DNA of 33,559 nucleotides from Acetobacteraceae bacterium (GTDB taxonomy: Bacteria > Pseudomonadota > Alphaproteobacteria > Acetobacterales > Acetobacteraceae). Below are positions 10,401 through 17,605 of the stretch, piece after piece. The notes beneath the pieces are model-generated. The model saw only the letters and a list, made by a program, of their open reading frames with translations. It did not search any database and was not told the DNA's origin. Within the stretch, counting starts at the first letter, position 1. Each line of letters begins with the position of its first letter. Location of the stretch: assembly GCA_027487675.1 (NCBI GenBank), contig JAIYDD010000251.1, forward strand, positions 1 through 33,559, written 5' to 3'. Both the position numbers and the translations under genes were made by a program.

Positions 10401-10727
10401 CGGGTCGCCGGCGTCCTGGCGCCCAGCACGCGCACCGCCCTGGCGGGGCTGGCGCGCGCCGGGCTGCTCGACCCGGCGGAGGCGGAGGCGCTGGTCGCGG
10501 CGGAACGCCTGTGGCGGGCGGTGCTGGCGCATCTGCGCCTGACGCTCGGCCGCTGGCGGGAGGAGACGCTGCCCGAACCCGTGGCGGCCGCGCTGCTGCC
10601 GGCGCTGCGCGGGCTGGTGCCCGCCGGCGTGGTTGACCAGTCGGGCCTGCGCGCACAGATGCGCGAGGCGGCGGGCCGGGTGCGCGACAGCTTCGTGCGG
10701 CGCATCGGCCCGCTCGACCTGCCCTGA
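7485..10727 (+). CDS. glnE: Bifunctional glutamine synthetase adenylyltransferase / adenylyl-removing enzyme
   Basis: GlnE adds AMP to, and removes it from, a tyrosine of glutamine synthetase in response to PII and glutamine, thereby setting ammonia assimilation. The N-terminal half (about 1-450) has the adenylyl-removing nucleotidyltransferase domain with LGMGKLGGRELNYSSDID near residue 195; the C-terminal half has the adenylyltransferase domain with LGKLGGLDMLPASDLDL near 712. Each has a GS-x-D-like DxD active-site pair. The 1080-residue length exceeds the usual 950-1000, because residues 839-886 are six copies of an 8-residue repeat (RAGDVPPG type), followed by about 35 low-complexity residues, before conserved sequence resumes at DAAAMRARML. 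The ATG at 7485 has no clear Shine-Dalgarno. The bcp gene follows 42 bp downstream on the same strand, a likely operon. Confidence 0.95.
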   Translation: MPRGRAPTAPKLPALPGLGPARALPRPHDRAAAERLLARFAERGAAERAWAATEDGAALLGALGGHSSYLADLAVREAPTLLRLAERGPEDAFMQALDPLGRTDPSAGRPAVAALLRRAKRQAALIAAAADIAGAWPLDRVTGALSDLAEAATDYACAHLLREAQARGELRLPGGAARHDPRATGKGSGLVVLGMGKLGGRELNYSSDIDLMVLYDPTASAYDADRAGAIYVRLARDLVRLLEERTEDGYVFRTDLRLRPDPAATPLAVSLPAAIAYYESMGQNWERSAMIKARPVAGDRALGEAFLREIRPFVWRRHLDFAAIADIHAIKRQIHAHKAHKGAHAQVQVAGHDVKLGRGGIREIEFTAQVLQLIWGGRDPGLRDPTTLGALAALAAAGRIERRAAADLADAYGFLRRLEHRLQMVADRQTHRMPEDAAGLALIASFMGFAGPEEFAAALTQHLSRVERHYAGLFEAAPDLSGGETVAGNLVFTGVEDDPETLATLQGLGFRNPCSIAAAIRGWHHGRTRATRSPRAKELLTALTPALLSAFGRQPQPDVALLRLDAAFGRMQAGVQALSLLHRNPALIERLAFVLGAAPALADHFAHSPAALEGLLAGDVAGSIEAPTTLPALVKEARFLEEALEAVRRVVAERKFEIDAAALEGRLDADAAGLARSALADAAIAALLPRVTAEFAQRHGKVPGGALGVVALGKLGGLDMLPASDLDLILVYDHDEDAEASRGGARALPPSQYFGRLANQMVAALTAPGAEGKLYEVDMRLRPSGSKGPVAVSLPAFSRYHAESAWTWERMALTRARFVAGPATLRRKVEAAVRVALTRAGEGGLTRAGDGGLARAGDVAPGRAGDVPPGRAGDVPPGRAGDVPPGRAAADAAARGGGWPPAIHDAARSAPQGPQAPARGGDAAAVLADAAAMRARMLRDLPAEGPWDIKLMPGGLVEVEFIAQALQVAHAPRVAGVLAPSTRTALAGLARAGLLDPAEAEALVAAERLWRAVLAHLRLTLGRWREETLPEPVAAALLPALRGLVPAGVVDQSGLRAQMREAAGRVRDSFVRRIGPLDLP
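9999..10142 (+). repeat. In-frame 24-bp tandem repeat within glnE
   Basis: Six 24-bp units encode RAGEGGLT, RAGDGGLA, RAGDVAPG and then three identical RAGDVPPG. The last three units are identical at the DNA level (CGCGCGGGGGATGTCCCGCC core), which points to recent expansion. The unit is a multiple of three, so the glnE frame is kept. It sits in the helical part after the second nucleotidyltransferase domain, presumably a surface loop. Confidence 0.9.
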
Positions 10728-10769
10728 GGGGGGCGGGCGCGCGACAGCGGGAGCGAGGGGGACCGGCCG

Positions 10770-11489
10770 ATGCCGACGACGAAGACGCAGGCGGGGAAGC
10801 CCGCAGCGACGAAGACAGCGACGATGAAGGCCGCGCCGGCGAAAAACGCGGCGAAGCCCACGCCGGCGAAGACGACGACGAAGACCGCGACGGCGAAGCC
10901 GACGGCGAAGACCGCGACGGAGAAGGCCGCCGCCCCCAAGGCGGCCGCGAAGGCCGCGCCGCCCAAGGCCGCGAAGCCCGAGGCGGCGAAGCCGGCCGCC
11001 GCGCCCGCCCCCGCCGCCGGGCCGGCGGAGGGCATGCCCGCCCCCGCCTTCTCCATGCCCGCCACCGGCGGGCGCACCGTCAGCAGCGCGGCGCTGAAGG
11101 GCAAGCCCTACCTGCTGTATTTCTACCCGAAGGCCGACACGCCCGGCTGCACCAAGCAGGCCTGCGGCGTGCAGGAAGCCCTGCCGGCGCTCGGCCGCCT
11201 CGGGCTCGAGGTGATCGGCGTCTCGCCCGACCCGATGTCGCCGATCGAGAAGTTCGCCCGGAAGTACAACCTGACCTTCCCGCTGGCCTCGGACGCCGAC
11301 CAGGCGGTGGCCACCGCCTATGGCACCTGGGTCGAGAAGAGCATGTACGGCAAGACCTACATGGGCATGGAGCGGTCGTCCTTCCTGGTCGGTCCCGACG
11401 GCGTGGTGCGCAAGGTCTGGCGCAAGGTGAAGCCGGAGGCGCATGCGGCCGAGGTGATGCAGGCGACGAAGGCGCTGGTCGGGGGCTGA
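10770..11489 (+). CDS. bcp: Bcp-type peroxiredoxin with histone-H1-like N-terminal tail
   Basis: A 239-residue protein in two parts. Residues 1 to about 85 consist almost only of Lys, Ala, Pro and Thr in AAK/TKTA/KPA patterns, like histone H1 or bacterial H1-like proteins. Residues of about 88-239 are a complete AhpC/TSA-fold peroxiredoxin of the Bcp/PrxQ group, which reduces hydrogen peroxide and organic hydroperoxides using thioredoxin. The peroxidatic Cys127 lies in DTPGCTKQACG with Cys132 five residues on, the usual atypical 2-Cys arrangement of this group. AGGGGGA lies 7 nt before the ATG, supporting this start and so the tail. The tail has no signal-peptide character. Downstream of glnE in the same direction. 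The role of the tail is unknown; nucleic-acid binding is only inferred from charge and composition. Confidence 0.92.
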   Translation: MPTTKTQAGKPAATKTATMKAAPAKNAAKPTPAKTTTKTATAKPTAKTATEKAAAPKAAAKAAPPKAAKPEAAKPAAAPAPAAGPAEGMPAPAFSMPATGGRTVSSAALKGKPYLLYFYPKADTPGCTKQACGVQEALPALGRLGLEVIGVSPDPMSPIEKFARKYNLTFPLASDADQAVATAYGTWVEKSMYGKTYMGMERSSFLVGPDGVVRKVWRKVKPEAHAAEVMQATKALVGG

Positions 11490-11691
11490 CCCGCGCGCGT
11501 CCCTCCCCCTGCCGCGTCCGGCGCGGCGGGCGGCCGGGCCATGGCGCGCCCGCGCGGCACCGGGCGCCCGCCATCGCCCGGCCCGCGCGGCGCAACCGTC
11601 CCAGGCGTAGAAGGTGATGATGAACGCAACATCTATATTGTGCGATCGTCGATAACCGAGCCCGACATTCTTGATCCTGGCCGGTGTCACG

Positions 11692-11716
11692 CCCAAGTCT
11701 TGCGCAAATGCTTGGG
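11692..11716. promoter_or_regulatory. Nested inverted repeat upstream of the BLUF gene
   Basis: CCCAAG (11692-11697) and CTTGGG (11711-11716) flank the perfect palindrome TTGCGCAA (11700-11707). It follows a locally AT-richer stretch (about 11610-11680, including TATATT at 11634-11639) that stands out from the surrounding GC-rich DNA and probably holds the promoter. The dyad could be an operator for the BLUF gene, 30 bp ahead of its proposed start. The rest of 11490-11747 shows no gene. Confidence 0.4.
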
Positions 11717-11747
11717 ACACCGCGGCGTGACCTCCTCCTCCTCCGCG

Positions 11748-12230
11748 ATGCGTACGGCTTCTGGCCCTGGCAGCCTCCTGTGCCGGCGCCTGCACCGCAT
11801 GGTCTATGTCAGCCGCGCGCTGGAAGCCGACCCCGCTCGGCTGCGCGCGCAGGCCGAGGCGATCGCCCTGGCCTCCGCCCCGCGCAACGCCAGGGCCCGC
11901 GTCACCGGCGCGCTGGCAGTGGGCGGCGGCTGGTTCGCGCAGATCCTCGAAGGCCGGGCGGAGGTGCTGGTCGCGCTGTTCGACCGCATCCTGGCCGATC
12001 CGCGGCACGCCGACATCCGGCTGCTCGACTTCGCGGAGATCGGCCGCCGGCGCTTCCACGGGTGGTCGATGGCCTGGTCCGGCGAGATCCCGCCCGACCT
12101 GGCCGCCACCGCCGCGGCGGACTACCTGGCGCAGGAACGGCACGCCGGCGCCCCGGCCGCGCGGCATGTGGAGCCCCTGGCGGGCGCGCTGCGGCTGGGC
12201 CGTCGGCGGGCGGCGCAGCCGGCGGCCTGA
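11748..12230 (+). CDS. BLUF-domain blue-light sensor (FAD-binding)
   Basis: A 160-residue protein made of a single BLUF domain with a short C-terminal extension. BLUF proteins bind FAD and change hydrogen bonding on blue light. All key residues can be placed: flavin-contacting Tyr20 (VYVSRA), Asn47 (PRNAR), Gln65 (FAQILEG), and Trp106 and Met108 (GWSMA), with spacing nearly that of AppA (Tyr21, Asn45, Gln63, Trp104, Met106). No output domain is fused, so it belongs to the short BLUF class (like PixD) that signals through a partner protein, which is not obvious nearby. The start at 11748 is chosen because the frame upstream is not BLUF-like; no Shine-Dalgarno is visible (the preceding bases are CTCCTCCTCC), and the ATG at 11799 is an alternative but would remove most of the first strand. 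Confidence 0.9.
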   Translation: MRTASGPGSLLCRRLHRMVYVSRALEADPARLRAQAEAIALASAPRNARARVTGALAVGGGWFAQILEGRAEVLVALFDRILADPRHADIRLLDFAEIGRRRFHGWSMAWSGEIPPDLAATAAADYLAQERHAGAPAARHVEPLAGALRLGRRRAAQPAA

Positions 12231-12353
12231 AGGGCGGCGCAGCAGCGCCCGACGGCGCCGGGATCGGCCGGGACGCGCCGGCCCCATTCGCATGGGTCAT
12301 GCCCGGCCCCGGTCTTCCCGCGAGGCCCGGGCGCCAGGGATGGCCGGTCCGGG

Positions 12354-12851
12354 TCAGGCCCGCGCCACCGGATCGCCCAGCCGGATCGCGCCGCCTTCCA
12401 CGACCCGGGCGGTGATGCCGCCATGGCCGCGCACGGCGTTGTAGCCGCCGGGGCCGAATTCCTCCTCCATGCGGGAACAGGGGTGGCATTCGCCGCTGCA
12501 TTCCAGCAGGGCGGCGCCGATGCGCAGGCGCTGGCCCTTCAGCGCCAGCAGGTTCAGCCCCTCCACCACCAGGTTGCGGCGCAGCCTGGCAGGGGCGACG
12601 GCATCCAGGCGCAGGAAGCCGGCGATGGCGCGAAGATGCTCGGCGCTGACCAGCGTGACCTGGCGCGCGCCGGTGGCCGCGCCGCGCCAGCGATCGCCCT
12701 CCAGCCCGCGTCCGGGCTCCAGCCGAGCCTCCGCCACCTCCCGCATCGGCGCGCGGCGGTCCGGGCGAAGGCCGATCCAGGCGAGGCGCCCGGGCAGCAC
12801 GGGTGCGTCCACCAGCCGGGCGAGGACGGAAGCTTCGGGGAAGCGGGACAT
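12354..12851 (-). CDS. MOSC-domain protein
   Basis: A 165-residue single-domain MOSC protein. This fold is found in the C-terminus of molybdenum-cofactor sulfurase and in YiiM/YuaD, where it binds or transfers Moco or sulfur. The typical segments are present: LEGDRWRG, RQVTLVSAEHL, RRNLVVEGLNLLAL, and the conserved cysteine region ECHPCSRMEE, which supplies the putative sulfur- or Moco-binding Cys. The ATG at 12851 is preferred over the one at 12896, because the extra 15 residues are Pro/Ala low complexity. It converges with the BLUF gene (123 bp between stops; a GGGC.../...GCCC hairpin follows the BLUF stop) and lies downstream of cysA on the same strand but separated from it by tandem repeats. 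A role beside sulfur uptake genes would fit but is not shown. Confidence 0.9.
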   Translation of the reverse strand: MSRFPEASVLARLVDAPVLPGRLAWIGLRPDRRAPMREVAEARLEPGRGLEGDRWRGAATGARQVTLVSAEHLRAIAGFLRLDAVAPARLRRNLVVEGLNLLALKGQRLRIGAALLECSGECHPCSRMEEEFGPGGYNAVRGHGGITARVVEGGAIRLGDPVARA

Positions 12852-12902
12852 GGGCGGGGGTGGTCCTGGCGGCGGCGCGGGCGCGGCCCGGAGCATAGGC
12901 CG

Positions 12903-13076
12903 CCCGCGCCCCCGCCGCAGCCCGCACCACCAGCGGCAGCGCGCGGGCCGGGGCGGCGCCGCTACGCCCGCACCCCCGCGCGCGCCACCAGCGGCAGCGC
13001 GCGGGCCGGGGCAACCCGGCTACGCCCGCACCCCGGCACGCTCCACCAGCGGCAGCGCCCGTGCCTGCGCGCCGGC
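12903..13076. repeat. 58-bp tandem repeat spanning the 3' end of cysA
   Basis: Three units of 58 bp: 12903-12960, 12961-13018 and 13019-13076. All share CCACCAGCGGCAGCGC at the same offset, and the two right-hand units both begin GCTACGCCCGCACCCC. The right-hand unit is the coding end of cysA including its TAG; the other two lie beyond the stop. The unit length is not a multiple of three, so copies carry the stop in different frames. The pattern suggests duplication of the last codons of cysA outward into the spacer. Confidence 0.85.
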
Positions 13077-14099
13077 GGCCCCAAACACCTGCGCGGCGCG
13101 CAGCTGCACGCGGCAGGCGCCGCCGCGCACCGCCCAGGCGCCCTGCGGATGCAGCAGCGCATCCAGCGTCGCCTCGCCGGCTTCCACCACCGCCCGCGCC
13201 TCCCCGGCCGTGCCCGCGCGGACCAGGCGCAGCACCGCGCCCTCCCCCGGCCCGGCCAGCGTCTCGTGCGGGCGGACGAAGGCCTGCGCGGGGCCGTCGG
13301 GCAGCGCGACGCGCATCGGCGGCAGCGGCAGCGGGTCGAAATGCGCGACGCCGTGGCGCACCGCGCAGGGGATGCGCGCGGCCTCGCCCACGAAGCCGGC
13401 GACGAAGGCAGTGGCCGGCGCGTCCAGCAGCGCCGACGGCGCGTCGCATTGCACGATGCGGCCGCGTTCCATCACCGCGACGCGGTCGGCCATCTCCATC
13501 GCCTCCTCCTGGTCGTGGGTGACCAGGATGGTGGCGATGCCGAGCTCGTCATGCAGGCGCCGCACCCAGCGCCGCACCTCCTTGCGCACCAGCGCGTCGA
13601 GCGCGCCGAAGGGCTCGTCCAGCAGCAGCAGGCGCGGCTGGATGGCCAGGGCGCGGGCCAGCGCCACGCGCTGCCGCTGCCCGCCGGAGAGCTGGTCGGG
13701 GTAGCGCCGCTCCAGCTCCGGGATCCGCACCAGCTCGAGCAGTTCGCGCACCCGCCGCGCCGTCTCGGCCCGCGTCGGCCGTTCGGCCCGCGGCCGCACG
13801 CCGAGCCCGAAGGCGACGTTGTCGAACACCGTCATGTGGCGGAACAGCGCGTAGTGCTGGAACACCACGCCGACGCCGCGTTCGCGCGCCGGCACGCCGG
13901 TCATGTCGCGCCCGCCGATCCCGACGCGGCCGGCATCGGTGCCTTCCAGGCCCGCCAGCACGCGCAGCAGCGTGGTCTTGCCCGACCCCGACGGGCCGAG
14001 GAGCGCGACGAATTCCCCCGGCGCGACCTCGAGCGAGACGCCATCCAGCGCCGCGGCGGCGCCGAAGCGGCGATGGACGTTTTCGACGGAGACGGTCAT
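13020..14099 (-). CDS. cysA: Sulfate/thiosulfate ABC transporter ATPase CysA
   Basis: A 359-residue ATPase that powers sulfate/thiosulfate import through CysT-CysW. Walker A GPSGSGKT is at 35-42, then the Q-loop VVFQHYALF, the signature LSGGQRQR, Walker [14 protein letters not shown] and the H-loop VTHDQEEAM. After residue 240 comes the regulatory TOBE-like domain typical of CysA. The ATG overlaps the cysW stop codon (ATGA), showing translational coupling. The final ~19 codons lie inside a 58-bp tandem repeat, so the extreme C-terminus (ending VERAGVRA) may be a recent alteration. Identity as CysA rather than another import ATPase rests on the order sbp-cysT-cysW-cysA. Confidence 0.95.
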   Translation of the reverse strand: MTVSVENVHRRFGAAAALDGVSLEVAPGEFVALLGPSGSGKTTLLRVLAGLEGTDAGRVGIGGRDMTGVPARERGVGVVFQHYALFRHMTVFDNVAFGLGVRPRAERPTRAETARRVRELLELVRIPELERRYPDQLSGGQRQRVALARALAIQPRLLLLDEPFGALDALVRKEVRRWVRRLHDELGIATILVTHDQEEAMEMADRVAVMERGRIVQCDAPSALLDAPATAFVAGFVGEAARIPCAVRHGVAHFDPLPLPPMRVALPDGPAQAFVRPHETLAGPGEGAVLRLVRAGTAGEARAVVEAGEATLDALLHPQGAWAVRGGACRVQLRAAQVFGAAGAQARALPLVERAGVRA

Positions 14100-14941
14100 G
14101 CGGCACCTCCCGAAGGGCGGCCCGACAGCCGCTCGAGGATGGACTTGGCGGCGAGCGTGACGAGTCCCAGCAGGGCGAGCAGCGCGGCGACCGCGAAGGC
14201 ACCCGCGAACTGGTACTCGTTGTAGAGGATCTCCACATGCAGCGGCATGGTGTTGGTCTCGCCGCGGATGTGGCCGGACACGACGGAGACCGCGCCGAAT
14301 TCGCCCATCGCGCGCGCGTTGCACAGCAGCACGCCCGACAGCAGCGCCCATTTCACGTTGGGCAGGGTGACGCGCCAGAAGGTCTGGAAGCCGGTGGCGC
14401 CGAGGGTCGCGGCGGCTTCCTCCTCCTCCCGCCCCTGTTCCTGCATCAGCGGCATCACCGTGCGGGCGACGAAGGGGAAGGTGACGAAGACGGTCGCCAG
14501 CACCAGGCCCGGCAGGGCGAAGATGACCTGGATGTCGCGCGCCTGCAGCCAGCCGCCGAGCCAGCCCTGCGCGCCGAAGATCAGCACGAAGACCAGCCCC
14601 GCGATGACCGGCGAGACGCTGAAGGGCAGCTCGATCAGCGTCACCAGCAGGCGCTTGCCGGGGAAGTCGCACTTCGCCACGGCCCAGGCTGCGGCGACGC
14701 CGCCCACCAGGTTCAGCGGCACGGTGATGGCGGCGACGACCAGCGTCAGGCGGATTGCGGCGAGGCTGTCCTCCTCGACGATCGCGTCCAGCGCGACCGG
14801 CAGGCCGCGGCGCAGCGCCTCCACGAAGACGGCGGCGAGCGGCAGGACCAGCAGCATGAAGGCGACGGCGAGCGCGGCACCGATCAGCACCGCGTTGAAG
14901 GCCGGCGCATCGGCATGGGCGGGGCGGAAGCGCGCGCTCAT
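14096..14941 (-). CDS. cysW: Sulfate ABC transporter permease CysW
   Basis: A 281-residue inner-membrane permease with about six hydrophobic segments. The EAA-loop that contacts CysA reads [20 protein letters not shown], followed by [12 protein letters not shown]. The C-terminal part has [19 protein letters not shown], which is characteristic of CysW proteins. It forms a heterodimer channel with CysT. The start overlaps the cysT stop (ATGA) and the stop overlaps the cysA start (ATGA), so it is the central gene of a tightly coupled operon. Confidence 0.95.
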   Translation of the reverse strand: MSARFRPAHADAPAFNAVLIGAALAVAFMLLVLPLAAVFVEALRRGLPVALDAIVEEDSLAAIRLTLVVAAITVPLNLVGGVAAAWAVAKCDFPGKRLLVTLIELPFSVSPVIAGLVFVLIFGAQGWLGGWLQARDIQVIFALPGLVLATVFVTFPFVARTVMPLMQEQGREEEEAAATLGATGFQTFWRVTLPNVKWALLSGVLLCNARAMGEFGAVSVVSGHIRGETNTMPLHVEILYNEYQFAGAFAVAALLALLGLVTLAAKSILERLSGRPSGGAA

Positions 14942-15786
14942 CGGCGCCCCCGGCGCAGCGCGCGCTGCAGCAGGTTGAGCCCCAGCAGGATGGCGAAGGA
15001 CAGCAGCAGCATGGCCAGCCCCACCGCGGCGGCGCCCGCATAGTCGAACTGCTCCAGCCGGATCACGATCAGCAGCGGCGCGATCTCGGTCTGCATCGGC
15101 ATGTTGCCGGCGATGAAGATGACGCTGCCGTATTCGCCGACGCCGCGCGCGAAGGCCAGGCCGAAGCCGGTCAGCAGCGAAGGCGCCAGCGCCGGCAGCA
15201 CCACGCGGGCCAGCGCCTGCGGCCGCGTGGCACCGAGCGTCGCCGCCGCCTCCTCCGCGTCGCGGCCCATGTCGCGCAGCACGGGCTCCACCGTGCGGAC
15301 GATGAAGGGCAGGCCGACGAAGACCAGCGCGGCGACGATGCCGGCCTGGGTATAGGCGATTTGCCAGCCGAAGGCGGCCATCAGCGGCGCGCCGAGCCAG
15401 CCGTTCGGCGCCAGCAGCGCCGTCAGCGCGATGCCCGCGACCGCGGTGGGCAGCGCGAAGGGCAGGTCGATCGCGCCGTCCAGCACGCGCCGGCCGGGGA
15501 ATTCCAGCCGCACGATCGCCCAGGCCAGCAGCAGCCCGAGCGGCAGCGCAACCAGCGCCGCCGCCAGCGCCGCACCGAAGGAGACCGACAGCGCCGACAC
15601 GACCCGCGGATCGGCCAGCGAGGCGAGCACGCCCGCGACGCCCAGCTCCCACGGCTTGATCGCCAGCGCCGCCAGCGGGATCACCACGATCAGCCCCGCC
15701 CAGGCGATGGTCACGCCGAGCGACAGGCCGAGCCCCGGCACCGGCGCGACGCGCGCCGGCCTTGCATGGATCAGGGTGGCGCTCAT
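14938..15786 (-). CDS. cysT: Sulfate ABC transporter permease CysT
   Basis: A 282-residue inner-membrane permease, also called CysU. It shows about six hydrophobic segments, the EAA-loop [20 protein letters not shown], and the typical [17 protein letters not shown] and [18 protein letters not shown] motifs. It pairs with CysW to carry sulfate or thiosulfate delivered by the periplasmic binding protein. The ATG at 15786 overlaps the stop codon of the binding-protein gene (ATGA) and the gene ends overlapping cysW in the same manner. Confidence 0.95.
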   Translation of the reverse strand: MSATLIHARPARVAPVPGLGLSLGVTIAWAGLIVVIPLAALAIKPWELGVAGVLASLADPRVVSALSVSFGAALAAALVALPLGLLLAWAIVRLEFPGRRVLDGAIDLPFALPTAVAGIALTALLAPNGWLGAPLMAAFGWQIAYTQAGIVAALVFVGLPFIVRTVEPVLRDMGRDAEEAAATLGATRPQALARVVLPALAPSLLTGFGLAFARGVGEYGSVIFIAGNMPMQTEIAPLLIVIRLEQFDYAGAAAVGLAMLLLSFAILLGLNLLQRALRRGRR

Positions 15787-16808
15787 CGGGCGGTGATCCG
15801 GTCGAAGACGCCGCCGTCGTTGAAGTGCAGGCGCTGCGCCTCGGCCCAGCCGCCGAAGCTGTCATCCACGGTGATCAGCTCCATGCGCGGGAAGCGCGCG
15901 GCATTGGCGGCCAGCAGGGCGGCGTCGCGCGGGCGGTAGAAATGCTTCGCCGCCAGCGCCTGGCCTTCGGGCGCGTAGAGGCCCTGGAGATAGGCCTCGG
16001 CCGCCGCGCGGGTGCCGCGGCGGTCCACGTTGCCGTCCACCACCGCGACCGAGGGCTCGGCCAGGATGGAGAAGCGCGGATAGACGATCTCCAGCCCCGC
16101 CTCGCGGAATTCCTCCAGCGCCAGATGCGCCTCGTTCTCCCAGGACAGGAAGACGTCGCCCTGCGCGCGCTGGGCGAAGGTGGTCAGCGAGCCGCGCGCG
16201 CCGGTGTCCAGCACCGGCACCTGGCGGAACAACTGGCGCGTCGCGGCTTCCGCGGTGGCGGCGCTGCCGCCCGGCTGGCGCAGCGCCCAGCCCCAGAAGG
16301 CGAGGTAGTTCCAGCGCGCGCCGCCCGAGGTCTTGGGGTTCGGCGTGATGATGCGGACATCGGGCTTCAGCAGGTCGCCCCAGTCGCGGATGGCCTTCGG
16401 GTTGCCGCGACGCACCAGGAAGACGATCGTGCTCGTGTAGGGCGCGGAGTTGAAGGGCAGCCGTGCCATCCAGTTCCGCGCGATCAGCCCGCGCTCGGCG
16501 ATGGCGTCGATGTCGTAGGCCAGCGCCAGGGTGACGACATCGGCCTGCAGCCCGTCGATCACGCTGCGCGCCTGGCGGCCGGATCCGCCATGCGAGGTGT
16601 TGACCCTGAGCGCCTGCCCGGTGCGGGCCTGCCATTGCCGGGCGAAGGCGGCGTTGTACTCCCGGTACAGTTCCCGCGTCGGGTCGTAGGAGACGTTGAG
16701 CAGGGTCGCCTGCTGCGCCGAGGCGGGGCGGATCGCGCCGTGCGCGGCCAAAGCGAGGGCGCCGCCGATCAGGGCGCGGCGCGGCGTGGCAGGGCCGTGG
16801 GGCGGCAT
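15783..16808 (-). CDS. sbp: Periplasmic sulfate-binding protein (Sbp/CysP family)
   Basis: A 341-residue extracytoplasmic binding protein. The signal peptide has a twin-arginine-like TPRRALIGG near residues 8-16, a hydrophobic core and a likely cleavage after ASA (residue 31), although the motif is not a perfect Tat consensus. The mature protein starts with [17 protein letters not shown], the standard Sbp opening, and has [41 protein letters not shown] and SWENEAHLA, all known from this family, including the sulfate-contacting backbone regions. I selected the ATG at 16808, which has GGAAGGA 8 nt upstream, rather than the longer frame reaching back to 17123. First recognised gene of the cys transport operon; only the small unknown gene at 16834-17049 precedes it. 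Confidence 0.95.
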   Translation of the reverse strand: MPPHGPATPRRALIGGALALAAHGAIRPASAQQATLLNVSYDPTRELYREYNAAFARQWQARTGQALRVNTSHGGSGRQARSVIDGLQADVVTLALAYDIDAIAERGLIARNWMARLPFNSAPYTSTIVFLVRRGNPKAIRDWGDLLKPDVRIITPNPKTSGGARWNYLAFWGWALRQPGGSAATAEAATRQLFRQVPVLDTGARGSLTTFAQRAQGDVFLSWENEAHLALEEFREAGLEIVYPRFSILAEPSVAVVDGNVDRRGTRAAAEAYLQGLYAPEGQALAAKHFYRPRDAALLAANAARFPRMELITVDDSFGGWAEAQRLHFNDGGVFDRITAR

Positions 16809-16833
16809 GCGTGCTGTCCTTCCGTGCGGGGTT

Positions 16834-17049
16834 TCAGTACTGGCCGCCAGGGGTGGCGACGAAGGGCGCGGACGGCAGGGCCATGCCGCTCCGCCCGGCG
16901 GCGAGCAGCGCCGCGACGAAGGAGAGGTCGCCGACCGGCGCATGGCGCGCGGCCTGCGCCAGCAGCGGCAGGACGCAGCCATCCAGGGGGTGGCGGGCGA
17001 CCGGGGGGCGGTCGGCGGGCTGGTCCAGGGTGTCTTGGCGGACAGGCAT
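16834..17049 (-). CDS. Small protein of unknown function at the head of the sulfate operon
   Basis: A 71-residue reading frame starting at an ATG with GGAGG 5 nt upstream. It ends 25 bp before sbp, so the two are likely co-transcribed. The protein has no membrane helix or signal peptide. It is Ala/Pro rich but has a mixed, protein-like middle ([19 protein letters not shown], then [12 protein letters not shown]) that could form two helices, and has a single Cys at about residue 25. I do not recognise a family. Its place and Shine-Dalgarno argue for a real gene, perhaps an accessory or leader peptide of sulfate uptake. The alternative is that it is a leader whose translation tunes sbp expression. 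Confidence 0.65.
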   Translation of the reverse strand: MPVRQDTLDQPADRPPVARHPLDGCVLPLLAQAARHAPVGDLSFVAALLAAGRSGMALPSAPFVATPGGQY

Positions 17050-17097
17050 GGGAACCTCCGGAGCCGGGCGCCTCCGGAAGGTCCGGGGCGCGCAAAA

Positions 17098-17127
17098 ACC
17101 CTATCGGCTTTATGGAGATTCAATCAA
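17098..17127 (-). promoter_or_regulatory. Candidate promoter of the sulfate transport operon
   Basis: On the minus strand TTGATT (17122-17127) and TAGGGT (17098-17103) are spaced by 18 bp, about 50 bp ahead of the first small gene of the operon. The local stretch is visibly less GC-rich than its surroundings (runs AAAAA and TTTTT). The -10 is a weak match, so the exact boxes are uncertain. Confidence 0.35.
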
Positions 17128-17237
17128 GCGCTTTTTCCGGGTGCCGCGTCCAGCTGCCCGTCCCGCGGCCCTGATGGCGGAATGCCACGCGCGGCCGGGC
17201 ACCGACAGCAAGATCGCAAGAACAAAAGTCGCGGAAT

Positions 17238-17248
17238 GATACCGTATC
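17238..17248. promoter_or_regulatory. Palindrome GATACCGTATC, candidate operator
   Basis: A perfect 5-bp-arm dyad with a 1-bp centre, about 190 bp upstream of the sulfate operon's first gene. Part of it (ACCGTATCG) resembles ACCCTATCGG at 17098-17107, which overlaps the candidate -10 box. Two related sites in one promoter region, beside an Rrf2 regulator gene, make an operator plausible, but this is inference. Confidence 0.3.
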
Positions 17249-17290
17249 GTGCGCGTGCGTGCTGACACGCGCAATGCCGCCCGGGTTTGG

Positions 17291-17539
17291 ACGCAGGGCG
17301 ATCGCACACGCGCAGACGCGGAGAACATCTCCCTCCCCCGCCTCGGCGGGGGAGCGCCGGCGCAGTGCGCCGTCGGGGGTGGGGGTGGGGCGCGCAACGC
17401 TGGACGGAAGAAATCGACTGAACGGTTGCTTGACGCAGCGCTACGCCCCCCCCACCCGACCCTCTCCCCCCATCGGGGGGAGAGGGCAAGAACATCTCCC
17501 GGTTTCGCGCTTCGTGCCGCGTGTGCAATTGCCCTGGGT
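17291..17539. mobile_element. MITE-like palindromic element C
   Basis: Inverted terminal arms of 22 bp (17291-17312 and 17518-17539) match at 19 positions, reading CGCGTGTGC then GCCCTG inward. Inside, a 12-bp direct repeat AGAACATCTCCC occurs at 17322-17333 and 17489-17500. Between these are the hairpins CCCCCGCCTCGGCGGGGG and CCTCTCCCCCCATCGGGGGG and a central pair of GGGTGGGG/CCCCACCC arms. No credible gene inside. It lies in the spacer between the sulfate operon promoter and the 3' end of the Rrf2 gene; with the promoter it accounts for nearly all of 17050-17605. Confidence 0.6.
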
Positions 17540-17605
17540 GTGGACGCGGCGCCCGCGCAGGCGGAAGGCGTCCGCGGGTCCGGAAGCGGGCGGCCGGCGG
17601 CGGCG

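Noticed and set aside
11588-11735. Minus-strand peptide with SQAFAQDLGVTPARI and DVAFIITFYAWDG, which looked protein-like
   Set aside because: No start, stop or ribosome site that fits, it lies over the low-GC promoter-like region of the BLUF gene, and I recognise no family.
8142-12293. Very long minus-strand open frame (1383 codons) opposite glnE, bcp and the BLUF gene
   Set aside because: It is antisense to clear genes and its translation is Arg/Ala/Gly/Pro low complexity without domains, a known effect of high third-position GC.
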